From Achromobacter seleniivolatilans (GTDB lineage: Bacteria > Pseudomonadota > Gammaproteobacteria > Burkholderiales > Burkholderiaceae_B), in assembly GCF_030864005.1 (NCBI RefSeq), contig NZ_CP132976.1, forward strand, positions 3,038,001 to 3,102,000: 64,000 bases of DNA, written 5' to 3'. This document shows positions 47,913-57,242 of the stretch, in pieces; position 1 is the stretch's first letter, and every line of letters starts with the position of its first letter. The translations under genes were made by a program, and so were the position numbers. Below the pieces are notes generated by a model, which was not told where the DNA came from, searched no databases, and saw nothing but the letters and a program-made list of their open reading frames with translations.

Positions 47913-47956
47913 TGAATCAAAATCAATGTCTACATCCATAAGATGAATAACTCTCA
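47913..47956. promoter_or_regulatory. Two MetR-box-like sites between metE and metR
   Basis: The MetR consensus is TGAA-N5-TTCA. Sites tgaa-tcaaa-atca (47913-47925) and tgaa-taact-ctca (47944-47956) each match seven of eight defined bases, and their centres lie 31 bp apart, three helical turns. This suits MetR activation of metE with autoregulation of metR. Confidence 0.6.
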
Positions 47957-48046
47957 TACAATATAAGCTCATTCCCGCCCCAAGGGTCCGGAGCCGGAAA
48001 CCGCAGCCATTCCAGTTGCGGTGTCCTCACGTCATCGCCACGCCAC

Positions 48047-48964
48047 ATGTTAGAAATCCGCCATCTTGAAACGCTGACCGCCATCCGCGAGGGCGGCAGC
48101 CTGCAAGAAGCCGCAGAACGCCTGCACCTGACCCAGTCTGCCCTGTCGCACCAATTGCGCGATCTGGAAACCCGGCTGGGCACGCCACTGCTCAATCGGC
48201 GCACCCGGCCAGCGCGGCTGACAACCGCCGGCTTGCGCGTGCTGGCGCTGGCCGACGAAGTGCTGCCCCGCATCCGGGCCACCGAACGCGAATTGCAGCG
48301 CCTGGCGGCTGGCCGTACGGGCAGGCTGCATCTGGCCATTGACTGCCACTCCTGCTTCCAGTGGCTGATGCCGGCCTTGGATGCCTTCCGGGTCCAATGG
48401 CCAGACGTGGCGCTGGATTTGTCAGCGGCTTTCTCGTTCGCCCCTCTGCCAGCCTTGGTGCGCGGCGATCTGGACCTGGTCATCACGTCTGACCCGCAAC
48501 CGCTGGAAGCGGTCGAGTATTTGCCGTTGTTCAAGTACGAGTTGGTGTTGGCCGTGTCGGAATCGAACCCGCTGGCCAGCTGCAAATTCATCATGCCGGA
48601 CCAGTTGGCCGATCAGACCCTGATCACCTATCCGGTAGACAAGCAGCGTCTGGACATCTTTACCGCCTTTCTTGACCCTGCCGACGTGGAACCGGCCGCC
48701 ATTCGCAAAGCGGAACTCACACCCATCATTGCGCAGTTGGTTGCCAGCAACCGGGGCGTGGCGGCGTTGCCCAATTGGGCGCTGACCGAATATATGAATC
48801 AGGGCTGGTTGCGCTTATGCCGTTTGGGTCCGCAAGGGGTCTGGCGCACCTTGTACGCTACCGTGCGCAGCGAAGATACGGACACCTCGTATATCGACGA
48901 ATTTCTGACCATTACGCGCGACGTGTGCTTCAAGACGTTGTCGGGTATCAAGTCGGCAAAGTGA
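48047..48964 (+). CDS. metR: LysR-family regulator of methionine synthesis, MetR
   Basis: 305 residues. N-terminal winged helix LEIRHLETLTAIREGGSLQEAAERLHLTQSALSHQLRDLETRLG is that of MetR; the effector domain continues with LHLAIDCHSCFQWLMPALDAFR and PLASCKFIMPDQLADQTLITYPVDKQRLDIF, matching MetR, which uses homocysteine as co-activator. Divergent from metE. Confidence 0.93.
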   Translation: MLEIRHLETLTAIREGGSLQEAAERLHLTQSALSHQLRDLETRLGTPLLNRRTRPARLTTAGLRVLALADEVLPRIRATERELQRLAAGRTGRLHLAIDCHSCFQWLMPALDAFRVQWPDVALDLSAAFSFAPLPALVRGDLDLVITSDPQPLEAVEYLPLFKYELVLAVSESNPLASCKFIMPDQLADQTLITYPVDKQRLDIFTAFLDPADVEPAAIRKAELTPIIAQLVASNRGVAALPNWALTEYMNQGWLRLCRLGPQGVWRTLYATVRSEDTDTSYIDEFLTITRDVCFKTLSGIKSAK

Positions 48965-49000
48965 ACTAGCGCGCCCCTGCATTTGGGGCCCTGAGACATG

Positions 49001-49025
49001 AAAAAAAAACCGCCCTACGGGGCGG
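49001..49025 (-). terminator. Terminator of recA-recX
   Basis: 6-bp stem ccgccc/gggcgg with loop tacg followed on the minus strand by nine T residues. It lies 30 nt past the recX stop and between the convergent recX and metR genes. Confidence 0.92.
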
Positions 49026-49055
49026 TTGGTGTTTGGCGGCAGACAGACGCAGCGC

Positions 49056-49742
49056 TCAGTCTTCATCACTGTCGCCCACGATACGGCGGATCACATCATG
49101 CGCAAAACCACGGCTGGCCAGGAAACGCGCCTGCTTGGCATAGGCCGCGCGATCAGCTGGCTTGGCGTCAAAGCGCTTCTTCCAGACTTCCAGCGCACGG
49201 TCATATTCCGTGGCGCGAAGTTGCTCGCGGAATTCGGCGACCTGGGTATCGTCCACACCGTGTTGGCGCAGCTCTTGCACAATGCGCGCTGCCCCCTGAC
49301 GCGAGGCGCGCCGGTGTACCAGACTTTGGGCAAAGCGCTCCGTAGATAACCAGCCTTCTTTTTCCAGCGCGTCCAGCGTGGCTTCGACCTCGCCGGCGTC
49401 TTCGGCATAGGGCGCGAGCTTACGCGACAACTCTTCGCGCGCATGTTCGCGCCGCGATAGATAACCCACGGCGCGCATTTTCAGCGACGGGCCCTTACGC
49501 GCTTGCTTGCCGCCCTCTGCGGAAGACGCTTCGCCAGCGGCGGCTCGGCGTTCGCGTTCGGCGCTACGTTGCTCCGAACTGCGTTGCCACTGATCAGGTT
49601 CGCCTGCGGACGCTGCGGCTTCTTGTTCGCGGCGCGCATCCGAACTCCGCCGCAAGCCTTGCGGCTTGGCGACGGTTTCAAATTCGTCATCCAACTTGGC
49701 GCGAAGACGGTCGGCTGACGCGGGGGTCGATTTCCAGCTCAT
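49056..49742 (-). CDS. recX: Recombination regulator RecX
   Basis: Binds and modulates RecA filaments. 228 residues; the C-terminal 150 residues show the three-helix RecX repeats (AVGYLSRREHAREELSRKLAPYAEDAGEVEATLDALEKEGWLSTERFAQSLVHRR). The first 75 residues are an Ala/Arg/Glu-rich extension not typical of the family. Located 124 nt after recA on the same strand. Confidence 0.9.
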   Translation of the reverse strand: MSWKSTPASADRLRAKLDDEFETVAKPQGLRRSSDARREQEAAASAGEPDQWQRSSEQRSAERERRAAAGEASSAEGGKQARKGPSLKMRAVGYLSRREHAREELSRKLAPYAEDAGEVEATLDALEKEGWLSTERFAQSLVHRRASRQGAARIVQELRQHGVDDTQVAEFREQLRATEYDRALEVWKKRFDAKPADRAAYAKQARFLASRGFAHDVIRRIVGDSDED

Positions 49743-49866
49743 GCGCTTCCTGCGTGCTATGCATTACGGCAGGCCCGTCATGGCGCCTGCCGCAAGTCAT
49801 CGGGCCAGGCCCGATCGCAATGGGCTGCCGCCTGCAACGCTATGCAAGCGGCAACGGGACCAAAGC

Positions 49867-50928
49867 TTACTCGGCGGTGTCTTCCACCGTGGGCACGAAT
49901 TCTGCGGCGCGGCTGACGATGCCCTGGTTCTCGCGAACGCGGTTCTCGATTTCAATCGCGATTTCCTTGTGCTCTTTCAGGTATTCGCGGACATTGTCCT
50001 TGCCCTGGCCGATACGGTTGCCGTTGTAGCTGTACCACGCGCCGGCCTTGTCCACCACATTGGCGGCAACGCCCAGATCAATGATTTCGCCTTCGCGCGA
50101 GATGCCAGTGCCGTACATGATGTCGAACTCGGCCTGCTTGAACGGAGGCGCGACCTTGTTCTTCACGACCTTGACGCGAGTTTCGTTACCGACAACCTCG
50201 TCGCCCTTCTTGATGGAACCGATGCGGCGGATGTCCAGACGCACCGAGGCGTAGAACTTCAGCGCGTTACCGCCGGTGGTGGTTTCGGGGTTGCCGAACA
50301 TCACACCGATCTTCATGCGAATCTGGTTGATGAAGATGACCATGCAGTTCGTGCGCTTGATCGTGGCGGTCAGCTTGCGCAGCGCCTGGCTCATCAGGCG
50401 AGCCTGCAGACCGGGCAGCGAATCGCCCATTTCACCTTCGATTTCAGCCTTGGGGACCAGGGCCGCGACCGAGTCGATGACGATCAGGTCGACGGAACCC
50501 GAACGCACGAGCGCGTCAGTGATTTCCAGCGCTTGTTCGCCCGTGTCCGGCTGCGAGATCAGAAGGTCGGTCAGGTTGACGCCCAGCTTGCTGGCGTACT
50601 GCACGTCCAGCGCATGTTCCGCGTCGACGAAAGCGCAGGTGCCGCCAATTTTTTGCATTTCAGCAATGACTTGCAGCGTCAGCGTGGTCTTACCCGACGA
50701 TTCCGGGCCGTAGACTTCGACCACACGGCCGCGCGGCAGGCCGCCAACGCCCAGTGCGATATCCAGCCCCAGGGAGCCCGTGGAAACCACCTGGATGTCG
50801 TGCGAGACCTCGTTGTCGCCGTAGCGCATGATCGAGCCCTTGCCGAACTGCTTTTCGATCTGCGAAAGCGCGGCGGCAAGCGCCTTAGCCTTTTCCGATG
50901 CGGCGGCCTTGGTGGTTTTGTCGTCCAT
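49867..50928 (-). CDS. recA: Recombinase RecA
   Basis: Strand-exchange protein and LexA co-protease. 353 residues with Walker [13 protein letters not shown] near residue 74, [35 protein letters not shown], and [35 protein letters not shown]. The acidic tail is short. A LexA box lies at 51071-51090 in its promoter, and three tandem short repeats lie in its untranslated leader. Confidence 0.98.
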   Translation of the reverse strand: MDDKTTKAAASEKAKALAAALSQIEKQFGKGSIMRYGDNEVSHDIQVVSTGSLGLDIALGVGGLPRGRVVEVYGPESSGKTTLTLQVIAEMQKIGGTCAFVDAEHALDVQYASKLGVNLTDLLISQPDTGEQALEITDALVRSGSVDLIVIDSVAALVPKAEIEGEMGDSLPGLQARLMSQALRKLTATIKRTNCMVIFINQIRMKIGVMFGNPETTTGGNALKFYASVRLDIRRIGSIKKGDEVVGNETRVKVVKNKVAPPFKQAEFDIMYGTGISREGEIIDLGVAANVVDKAGAWYSYNGNRIGQGKDNVREYLKEHKEIAIEIENRVRENQGIVSRAAEFVPTVEDTAE

Positions 50929-50994
50929 GTAGAGTCCTGTCTGTAACGTATCTGGTGTCTTAGGGAGTGCCGCAGGGTCTAGCGGGTGTCTGTA

Positions 50995-51032
50995 TTTGAT
51001 CAGCTACTTTTGATCGGCTACTTTGATCAGCC
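50995..51032. repeat. Three tandem 13-14 bp repeats in the recA leader
   Basis: tttgatcagctac (50995-51007), tttgatcggctac (51009-51021) and tttgatcagcc (51022-51032) are adjacent near-identical copies. They lie between the recA promoter and its start codon, so they are probably in the 5' untranslated region. Confidence 0.7.
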
Positions 51033-51070
51033 GAGCTTTTAGCTACGGATCAGATTATGGCATCGGATTG

Positions 51071-51090
51071 TACTGTATATAAAAACAGTG
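51071..51090. promoter_or_regulatory. LexA (SOS) box in the recA promoter
   Basis: tactgtatataaaaacagtg matches the CTGT-N8-ACAG LexA consensus exactly in its arms. On the minus strand it overlaps the promoter spacer (ctggca, 18 bp, tacaat), so bound LexA would block recA. The divergent response-regulator gene at 51276 is 185 bp away and need not be affected. Confidence 0.9.
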
Positions 51091-51275
51091 TGCCAGTATT
51101 TTGCACGTATACCCTGGGTGGGCAAGCTTGTCGCCGTATGACAGAATCCCAAACGAAACCGGCGTTTCGTCCCCTGACCGCCGCCGGGCCACTCACAAGG
51201 TGGAAAGCCTCCCAAAGAGGGGTAGCAAGCGTGCAAAGCGCTGGCGGCACAGGGGTCCTATTCCTTAGCAAACCA

Positions 51276-51965
51276 ATGCGTATTCTGATCGCCGAAGACG
51301 ACAGCATTCTTGCCGACGGCCTGTCACGTTCATTGCGCCACAACGGCTATGCCGTCGATGCCGTGCGGGATGGCCTGGCCGCCGATTCCGCATTGGCCGC
51401 TCAAGCATTCGACCTGCTCATCCTGGACCTTGGCCTGCCGCAGTTGGCGGGCCTTGAGGTGCTGCGCCGGCTGCGCGCCCGCAATTCCGCCCTGCCCGTC
51501 CTGATCCTGACTGCCGCAGACAGCATCGAGCAGCGGGTCAAGGGCCTGGATCTGGGCGCCGACGATTACATGGCCAAGCCCTTTGCTCTGTCCGAGCTAG
51601 AGGCGCGCGTGCGGGCGCTGACCCGGCGCGGCGCGGGCGGCGGCGCGACGATGATCAAGCACGGCCGGCTGCTGTTCGACCAGACCGGCCGCGTCGCCAT
51701 CGTGGACGATCAAACCCTGGACCTGTCCGCGCGTGAAGTCAGCTTGCTGGAAATTCTGCTGACGCGCAGCGGCCGTATGGTCAGCAAAACCCAATTGGTT
51801 GACCACCTGTGTGAATGGGGTGAAGAAGTCAGCACCAACGCCATCGAGGTCTACGTGCATCGCCTGCGCAAGAAACTTGAGCCCAGCGGCGTGAAGATCG
51901 TGACGGTGCGTGGCCTGGGCTATTGCTTGGAGCGTGACCAGGGTGCCGCGTACCTCGCAAGCTGA
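51276..51965 (+). CDS. OmpR-family response regulator (TctD-like)
   Basis: 229 residues. Receiver domain with acidic pair EDD near residue 7-9, phospho-acceptor Asp51 in [14 protein letters not shown] and Lys in YMAKPF; C-terminal winged helix with [27 protein letters not shown] and the HRLRKKL recognition helix. The ATG at 51276 gives the standard N-terminus MRILIAEDD; the upstream in-frame extension crosses the recA operator and is non-coding. The kinase gene starts within its last codons. It resembles TctD, regulator of tricarboxylate uptake. Confidence 0.92.
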   Translation: MRILIAEDDSILADGLSRSLRHNGYAVDAVRDGLAADSALAAQAFDLLILDLGLPQLAGLEVLRRLRARNSALPVLILTAADSIEQRVKGLDLGADDYMAKPFALSELEARVRALTRRGAGGGATMIKHGRLLFDQTGRVAIVDDQTLDLSAREVSLLEILLTRSGRMVSKTQLVDHLCEWGEEVSTNAIEVYVHRLRKKLEPSGVKIVTVRGLGYCLERDQGAAYLAS

Positions 51966-53457
51966 GCCGGCGTCTCCAGAGCCGCTCAACCAGGAAGCGC
52001 TGGATGTCATGCAAGCCGGGTCCAAAGGCCCGAGCTTTGCGCCGCCCCAGCGTTCGTTGCTGGGCGAGATCCTGGATTGGATGCTAGCCCCGCTGTTCCT
52101 GCTGTGGCCCATGAGCGTTGCCATCACCTATGTGGTCGCGCAAAACATCGCCAACGTGCCCTACGACCGCGCGCTTGCCAATAATCTGCACGTCCTGACG
52201 CGGCAGGTTCACGCGCAAGACGGCCGCGCCGTGCTGAAGATGACAGACCCCGCGCGCGATGTGCTGCGCGCCGACGAAACCGACAGTGTGTTCTGGCTGG
52301 CGCTCGGCAGCCGTGGTGAATACCTGGGCGGCGACCGCGCCCTGCCGCTGCCCGCCACTGTGGGTCAACCTCGACCCGGCGAGGTTCAGTACGAAGACGA
52401 CACGATGCGCGGCTTCGGCATCCGGCTGGCATACACCTGGGTCGATCTGAACCTGCCCAATACGCAGCCCGCGCTGCTGATCGTGGCCGAGACGGGCGAA
52501 AAGCGCACGCAGTTGGCCAACGACATCATCAAGGGCGTGATCATTCCGCAATTTGTCGTGCTGCCCATCGCGGTGCTGCTGGTGTGGTTCGGGCTGTCGC
52601 GCGGCGTAGCTCCGCTCAATGCCTTGCAGCAGCGCTTGCGCGCCCGCCGGCCGGACGATCTTTCCCCCATCGATGAGCGCGCGGCGCCGTCAGAAATCGC
52701 GCCGCTGGTCGCAGCCATGAACGACTTGCTGGACCGTTTGTCTGCCAACGTGCAGGCGCAGCGAAGGTTCGTGGCCGACGCCGCGCATCAACTAAAGACG
52801 CCGCTGGCCGGGCTGCGCACCCAGGCAGAGCTGGCCCTGCGCGACGCCAGCCCCGAGGAAATGCAGTCCAGCCTGCGCCAACTTGTGACGGGTTCTGAAC
52901 GGGCAACACGTCTGGTCAACCAGTTGTTGCTGCTGGCCCGCGCCGAGAATCCAAGCGCCATCGGCCTGACACGCACCGACATCAACACCATCGCGTACGA
53001 ACAGGCCATGCATTGGGTGCCCCATGCGCTGTCGCTCAACACAGATCTGGGCTTCGAAGGCTCGGACGAACCCGTCGAAATCAGCGGCAATCCGCTGTTG
53101 TTGGCGGAACTGCTGAACAACCTGGTGGATAACGCGCTGCGCTATACCCCACGTAGTGGCCACATCACCGTGCGAGTCCTGCGCGACGGCGATCAAGGCG
53201 TGCTCGAAGTGGAAGACTCCGGGCCGGGCATCCCGCCCGAAGAGCGCGAACGCGTCTTTGACCGCTTCTATCGAGTGCTAGGCACGACGTCAGACGGCAG
53301 CGGCCTGGGCCTGGCGATCGTTCGCGAGATCGCACAGAAACATCAGGCCACCGTCGTAATCAGCGATCACCCCACGGCGCACTCCGATCTGCCGGGCACG
53401 CGCATCCGTGTTGTGTTTCCGCTTTACGCAGAGCATTCGGACCCGCTGGACAGCTAG
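51943..53457 (+). CDS. Sensor histidine kinase (TctE-like)
   Basis: 504 residues from a GTG at 51943, overlapping the regulator gene by 23 nt; an ATG at 52009 is the alternative. Two membrane helices ([18 protein letters not shown] near residue 48 and [15 protein letters not shown] near residue 207) flank a periplasmic 2CSK_N-type sensor, then HAMP, the phospho-histidine in [17 protein letters not shown]-box [14 protein letters not shown] and G-boxes [10 protein letters not shown] and GSGLGLAIV. TctE-type kinases sense carboxylates. The MHS transporter gene downstream is a plausible target. Confidence 0.9.
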   Translation: MPRTSQAEPASPEPLNQEALDVMQAGSKGPSFAPPQRSLLGEILDWMLAPLFLLWPMSVAITYVVAQNIANVPYDRALANNLHVLTRQVHAQDGRAVLKMTDPARDVLRADETDSVFWLALGSRGEYLGGDRALPLPATVGQPRPGEVQYEDDTMRGFGIRLAYTWVDLNLPNTQPALLIVAETGEKRTQLANDIIKGVIIPQFVVLPIAVLLVWFGLSRGVAPLNALQQRLRARRPDDLSPIDERAAPSEIAPLVAAMNDLLDRLSANVQAQRRFVADAAHQLKTPLAGLRTQAELALRDASPEEMQSSLRQLVTGSERATRLVNQLLLLARAENPSAIGLTRTDINTIAYEQAMHWVPHALSLNTDLGFEGSDEPVEISGNPLLLAELLNNLVDNALRYTPRSGHITVRVLRDGDQGVLEVEDSGPGIPPEERERVFDRFYRVLGTTSDGSGLGLAIVREIAQKHQATVVISDHPTAHSDLPGTRIRVVFPLYAEHSDPLDS

Positions 53458-53661
53458 GCGGCGCCCTCTTGCCGCGTAAGGACTATCCCTAGCTCCCCAC
53501 GCAATACTTACTTTTTGTTTCAATTTTAAGATTCGGGTAAGGGTCCCGTCAGAACCTCGTCAGCCTCACGGCCCAATGTTGCGTCTAGCTCGATGTCGGT
53601 CTCGCCGGCGTAGGGCCAAAGCACGGCGGACAACCGCTGGCCAAAAAAACGAGGAGACATC

Positions 53662-55338
53662 ATGAGCACAACTACCATGGCAGGCCGCGGTCCATCCGCG
53701 GACCGTCGCCCAATGACCAAGGATGAGCGCCGCGTCATCTTCGCGTCTTCGCTGGGCACGGTGTTTGAGTGGTACGACTTTTACCTCTACGGCTCCCTTG
53801 CCGCCATCATCGCGCAGCACTTTTTCTCGGGCGTGAACCCCACAGCCGGCTTCATCTTCGCGCTGCTGGCGTTTGCCGCCGGTTTCGCCGTGCGTCCGTT
53901 CGGCGCCTTGGTGTTTGGCCGGTTGGGCGATCTGGTCGGACGCAAATACACCTTCCTGGTCACCATTGTGATCATGGGCCTGTCGACGTTCCTGGTCGGC
54001 GTGCTGCCCAGCTACGCCAGCATCGGCATGGCCGCTCCGGCCATCCTGATCATCCTGCGCTTGCTGCAAGGCTTGGCGCTGGGTGGCGAGTACGGCGGCG
54101 CTGCGACCTATGTGGCCGAACACGCGCCCCATGGCCGCCGCGGCTTCTACACATCGTGGATTCAGACGACTGCAACGCTGGGCCTGTTCCTGTCGCTGCT
54201 GGTCATCCTGGGCATCCGCACGGTCATGGGCGAAGACGACTTCAAAGCCTGGGGCTGGCGCATTCCGTTCCTGATCTCGGTCGTGCTGCTGGGCATCTCG
54301 GTGTGGATCCGTCTGCAACTGAGCGAATCGCCCACCTTCAAGCGCATGAAGGAAGAAGGCAAGGGTTCGAAGGCTCCCATCGCTGAATCGTTCGGCCAGT
54401 GGAAGAACCTGAAGGTCGTGATTCTGGCGCTGCTGGGCCTGACCGCTGGCCAAGCCGTGGTCTGGTACACCGGCCAGTTCTACGCCCTGTTCTTCCTGAC
54501 GCAGACGTTGAAGGTCGATCCCAACACCGCCAACATCATGATCGCGATCGCGCTCTTGGTCGGCACCCCGTTCTTTGTCGTCTTCGGCGCCCTGTCAGAC
54601 AAGATTGGCCGCAAGCCCATCATCATGGCCGGTTGCCTGATCGCGGCGGCCACGTACTTCCCGATCTTCCAAGGCATCACCCACTTCGCCAACCCGGCGC
54701 TGGAAAAGGCCCAGGCCACCGCCCCGGTCACGGTGATTGCAGACCCGGGCACCTGCTCGTTCCAGTTCAACCCGGTGGGCACATCCGCGTTCACCAGCTC
54801 TTGCGACGTTGTGAAGTCCTTCATGGCTCGCAACTCGGTGAACTACAAGAACGAGGCCGCCCCGGCTGGCTCGGTCGCCAAGGTCAAGATCGGCAACGAC
54901 GAGTTCGTCTCCTTCGACGGCAAGGCGATGGCCCCGGCTGATTTCAAGGCCAAGGCAGCCGAGCTGGACAAGGCGCTGACCACCGCAATCCGCAGCCACG
55001 GCTACCCCGCCAAGGCAGATCCGGCGCAAAGCAATAACGTCATGGTTGTCGTGCTGCTGGCGATCCTGGTGCTCTACGTGACCATGGTTTACGGTCCGAT
55101 CGCCGCCATGCTGGTGGAAATGTTCCCGACCCGCATCCGCTACACCTCGATGAGCTTGCCCTATCACATCGGCAACGGCTGGTTCGGCGGCTTCCTGCCC
55201 CCGGTCGCCTTCGCTGTGGTGGCTGCCACTGGCAACATCTACGACGGTCTGTGGTACCCGATCATCATCGCAGTCATGACCCTGGTCATCGGCACGCTGT
55301 TCGTGCGCGAATCCAAGGACAACGACATCAACGCATAA
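53662..55338 (+). CDS. MFS transporter of the metabolite:H+ symporter (MHS) family with large loop insert
   Basis: 558 residues. MHS hallmarks: SSLGTVFEWYDFYLYGSLAA, GRLGDLVGRKYTFL, LQGLALGGEYGGAATYVAEHAP, GRRGFYTSWIQTTA, LSDKIGRKPII. Normal MHS proteins have about 430 residues; here about 113 extra residues (343-456) sit between the helices before and after VVVLLAILVLYVTMVYGP. That insert contains two cysteines (CSF and SCD) and a KVKIGNDEFVSFDGKAMAP stretch, and would be exposed in the periplasm. Substrates of the family are dicarboxylates, citrate, proline-betaine and shikimate. GAGGAGA precedes the ATG. Confidence 0.9.
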   Translation: MSTTTMAGRGPSADRRPMTKDERRVIFASSLGTVFEWYDFYLYGSLAAIIAQHFFSGVNPTAGFIFALLAFAAGFAVRPFGALVFGRLGDLVGRKYTFLVTIVIMGLSTFLVGVLPSYASIGMAAPAILIILRLLQGLALGGEYGGAATYVAEHAPHGRRGFYTSWIQTTATLGLFLSLLVILGIRTVMGEDDFKAWGWRIPFLISVVLLGISVWIRLQLSESPTFKRMKEEGKGSKAPIAESFGQWKNLKVVILALLGLTAGQAVVWYTGQFYALFFLTQTLKVDPNTANIMIAIALLVGTPFFVVFGALSDKIGRKPIIMAGCLIAAATYFPIFQGITHFANPALEKAQATAPVTVIADPGTCSFQFNPVGTSAFTSSCDVVKSFMARNSVNYKNEAAPAGSVAKVKIGNDEFVSFDGKAMAPADFKAKAAELDKALTTAIRSHGYPAKADPAQSNNVMVVVLLAILVLYVTMVYGPIAAMLVEMFPTRIRYTSMSLPYHIGNGWFGGFLPPVAFAVVAATGNIYDGLWYPIIIAVMTLVIGTLFVRESKDNDINA

Positions 55339-55388
55339 CCGGCCATCCCCCGCCGGGTGGGACTGCTGCGCCTGCCCGGCCTTTCAAA

Positions 55389-55412
55389 AGCTCCTTAGGG
55401 AGCTTTTTTTTT
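55389..55412 (+). terminator. Terminator after the MHS transporter gene
   Basis: 6-bp stem agctcc/ggagct with loop ttag, followed by a run of T residues (55404-55412), 50 nt past the stop. Confidence 0.88.
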
Positions 55413-55430
55413 GCAAGGTGATGCCCCCAC

Positions 55431-55496
55431 GCCGCGCGCTTCGCGCTTGCTGCCCCCCGAGGGGGCGCTTTCCCCTTGGGGCGGCCCGGCGGGGAA
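55431..55496. repeat. GC-rich intergenic repeat, copy 2
   Basis: gccccccgagggggcgc followed by ttccccttggggcggcc: two overlapping inverted repeats that resemble the degenerate copy at 22929-22992. Both copies are non-coding. Confidence 0.45.
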
Positions 55497-55762
55497 AGGG
55501 CTATTTTTTTGACGATTGAGGCTGCATTGACGATGCCGCACAGGCTCCAAATTTGTTGCGTGCATGAAGTCTTTGCTGAACGCGGCGCTGCTTTCAGGAC
55601 GATGTCAGACCCTCCCGCTTAGACTGGCGCCTCAGATTACGGCCTTGCGCCAGATCGGCTGACGATTGATCCCCCTGTCAGACGATTGCAGGGCTAGTGT
55701 TCTGACACCGATACCGCGTTCCCCGCGAGCCTTTTAAGACGCGGTATTGTGTGCTCCCGTAC
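55497..55762 (+). ncRNA. Possible small RNA ending at an orphan terminator
   Basis: No ORF is supported between 55413 and 55910 on either strand, yet a strong plus-strand terminator ends at 55798. The preceding bases include an inverted repeat ataccgcgt...acgcggtat at about 55709-55747 that would fold as a hairpin just before the terminator. A transcript of roughly 100-200 nt starting in this interval is suggested; no clear promoter or RNA family is recognised, so the 5' end is unknown. Confidence 0.35.
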
Positions 55763-55798
55763 CGGCCCGGCCTTTATTGAGCCGGGCCGCTTTTTTTT
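55763..55798 (+). terminator. Orphan intrinsic terminator
   Basis: 9-bp perfect stem cggcccggc/gccgggccg, loop of nine, followed by eight T residues. The nearest upstream plus-strand gene (MHS transporter) already has its own terminator 370 bp earlier. Confidence 0.88.
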
Positions 55799-55836
55799 GT
55801 GCGGGCGTTTATTTGCATCACGCACTACCCGAATAC

Positions 55837-55870
55837 AAAAAAAGACGGCCGCAATTCACATGCGGCCGTC
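55837..55870 (-). terminator. Terminator of the DUF3185 gene
   Basis: 10-bp perfect stem gacggccgca/tgcggccgtc (55844-55853 with 55861-55870) followed on the minus strand by seven T residues. Confidence 0.92.
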
Positions 55871-55910
55871 CTTCATTGCGGTCAACGCCGGCCACTAGGG
55901 CCAGCCGTAA

Positions 55911-56120
55911 TCAACGACGCATGCCTGCACCGATCGCAAGCACACCCGCCACGATGGCGGCAATGCCGGCCCAAGCCGGGATAGGTACGGACTTTTCGGT
56001 TTCGGCCGTAGCCTTCACCGAGCCGACCTGCAATACGGTTTCTTCAGACTTGTAGTTAAAGCCCTTATAAGCCAAGGCAGCGATGCCCAGGACGATCAGG
56101 ATGGCGCCAATGATTTTCAT
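55911..56120 (-). CDS. DUF3185 family small membrane protein
   Basis: 69 residues with two membrane helices: IIGAILIVLGIAALAYKGF at the N-terminus and WAGIAAIVAGVLAIGAGM at the C-terminus, joined by a polar loop (YKSEETVLQVGSVKATAETEK). This is the DUF3185 pattern; the role is unknown. AGAGGAA precedes the ATG. Followed by a strong terminator. Confidence 0.85.
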   Translation of the reverse strand: MKIIGAILIVLGIAALAYKGFNYKSEETVLQVGSVKATAETEKSVPIPAWAGIAAIVAGVLAIGAGMRR

Positions 56121-56271
56121 ATGTTCCTCTCCGATTCCATGTTGCTGCGCGAAAGTTACCGCAACGCCCTGAACGTGTCAGTGACAGAACGTGTCGCCTG
56201 TCACACCCGTATTGCAATGCTTTAGGCAAAGGGCCTGCGTCGTATAGAATCAACCCTTTTGGCCGACGCTC

Positions 56272-57171
56272 ATGTGGTTCAAAAACCTCAAGATTTACCG
56301 CCTCTCCTCGCCGTGGACCCTCATTGGCGATCAGCTTGAAGAAACGCTTGCGCGGCACGCCTATCAAGCGGGCAACAACCTCGAAATGCAAAGCCTGGGC
56401 TGGGTTCCCCCGCGCGAGAACGGCGGGCTTGCGCACGTCGTGAACGGTCAGATCCTGCTGTCCCTGCGCGCCGAGAAAAAGCTTTTGCCCGGCACCGTCG
56501 TGAACCAGGTCGCCAAAGCGCGCGCCCAGGAGATCGAAGAGCAGCAAGGCTACAAGCCGGGCCGCAAGCAGATGAAGGAAATCAAAGAGCGCGTCACCGA
56601 CGAGCTCCTGCCGCGCGCCTTCAGCGTGTATCGCGACACCCGCGTCTGGATTGACCCGCAGAACCACTGGCTGGTCATCGACGCCGCTGCATCGGCCAAG
56701 GCGGACGAAGTCATCGGCTTGCTGGCCAAGTGCGTTGATCCGTTCCCGCTGGAAAATCTGTATGTGACGCAATCGCCCGCGTCCGCAATGACCGGCTGGC
56801 TGGCTGAAGACGAAGCTCCCGCCAACTTCAGCATCGATCAGGACACCGAGCTGCGTTCCTCCGGCGAAAGCGGCGCCGCGATCCGCTACGTCAAGCACTC
56901 CATCGACGCCGACGACGTGCGCCGCCACATTCAGTCGGGCAAGCAGTGCACCCGTCTGGCCATGACCTGGGCCGACCGCATTTCGTTCGTGCTGACCGAA
57001 GGCCTGGACGTGAAGCGCGTTTCCCCGCTGGATGTGCTGAAGGAAGGCAACGAGGGCGTCGCCACCAACGACGACGAAAAGTTCGATTCCGACATGATGC
57101 TGATGACGGGCGAATTGGCCAAGATGATGGCCGAACTGGTCGACGCTCTGGGCGGCGAAAAGAAGATCTAA
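56272..57171 (+). CDS. rdgC: Recombination-associated protein RdgC
   Basis: Ring-shaped double-stranded-DNA-binding protein that restrains RecA. 299 residues, standard length, opening [17 protein letters not shown], with [57 protein letters not shown] and [22 protein letters not shown]. Single gene with its own terminator. Present with recA and recX in the same 10 kb, though not in one operon. Confidence 0.96.
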   Translation: MWFKNLKIYRLSSPWTLIGDQLEETLARHAYQAGNNLEMQSLGWVPPRENGGLAHVVNGQILLSLRAEKKLLPGTVVNQVAKARAQEIEEQQGYKPGRKQMKEIKERVTDELLPRAFSVYRDTRVWIDPQNHWLVIDAAASAKADEVIGLLAKCVDPFPLENLYVTQSPASAMTGWLAEDEAPANFSIDQDTELRSSGESGAAIRYVKHSIDADDVRRHIQSGKQCTRLAMTWADRISFVLTEGLDVKRVSPLDVLKEGNEGVATNDDEKFDSDMMLMTGELAKMMAELVDALGGEKKI

Positions 57172-57201
57172 GCCGCGCCTGCCGCAGCGCTTGGAACCAT
57201 C

Positions 57202-57229
57202 AGGCCGCCCATCACCGGGCGGCCTTTTT
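57202..57229 (+). terminator. Terminator of rdgC
   Basis: 9-bp perfect stem aggccgccc/gggcggcct with loop atcacc, followed by five T residues; 30 nt past the rdgC stop. Confidence 0.9.
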
Positions 57230-57242
57230 CATGCTGTGGCCA

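Noticed and set aside
47852..48046. Cobalamin riboswitch before metE
   Set aside because: No B12-box-like sequence is visible in the 195-bp intergenic region.
51057..51275. N-terminal extension of the response regulator
   Set aside because: It would translate through the recA LexA box and promoter; the conserved N-terminus starts at 51276.
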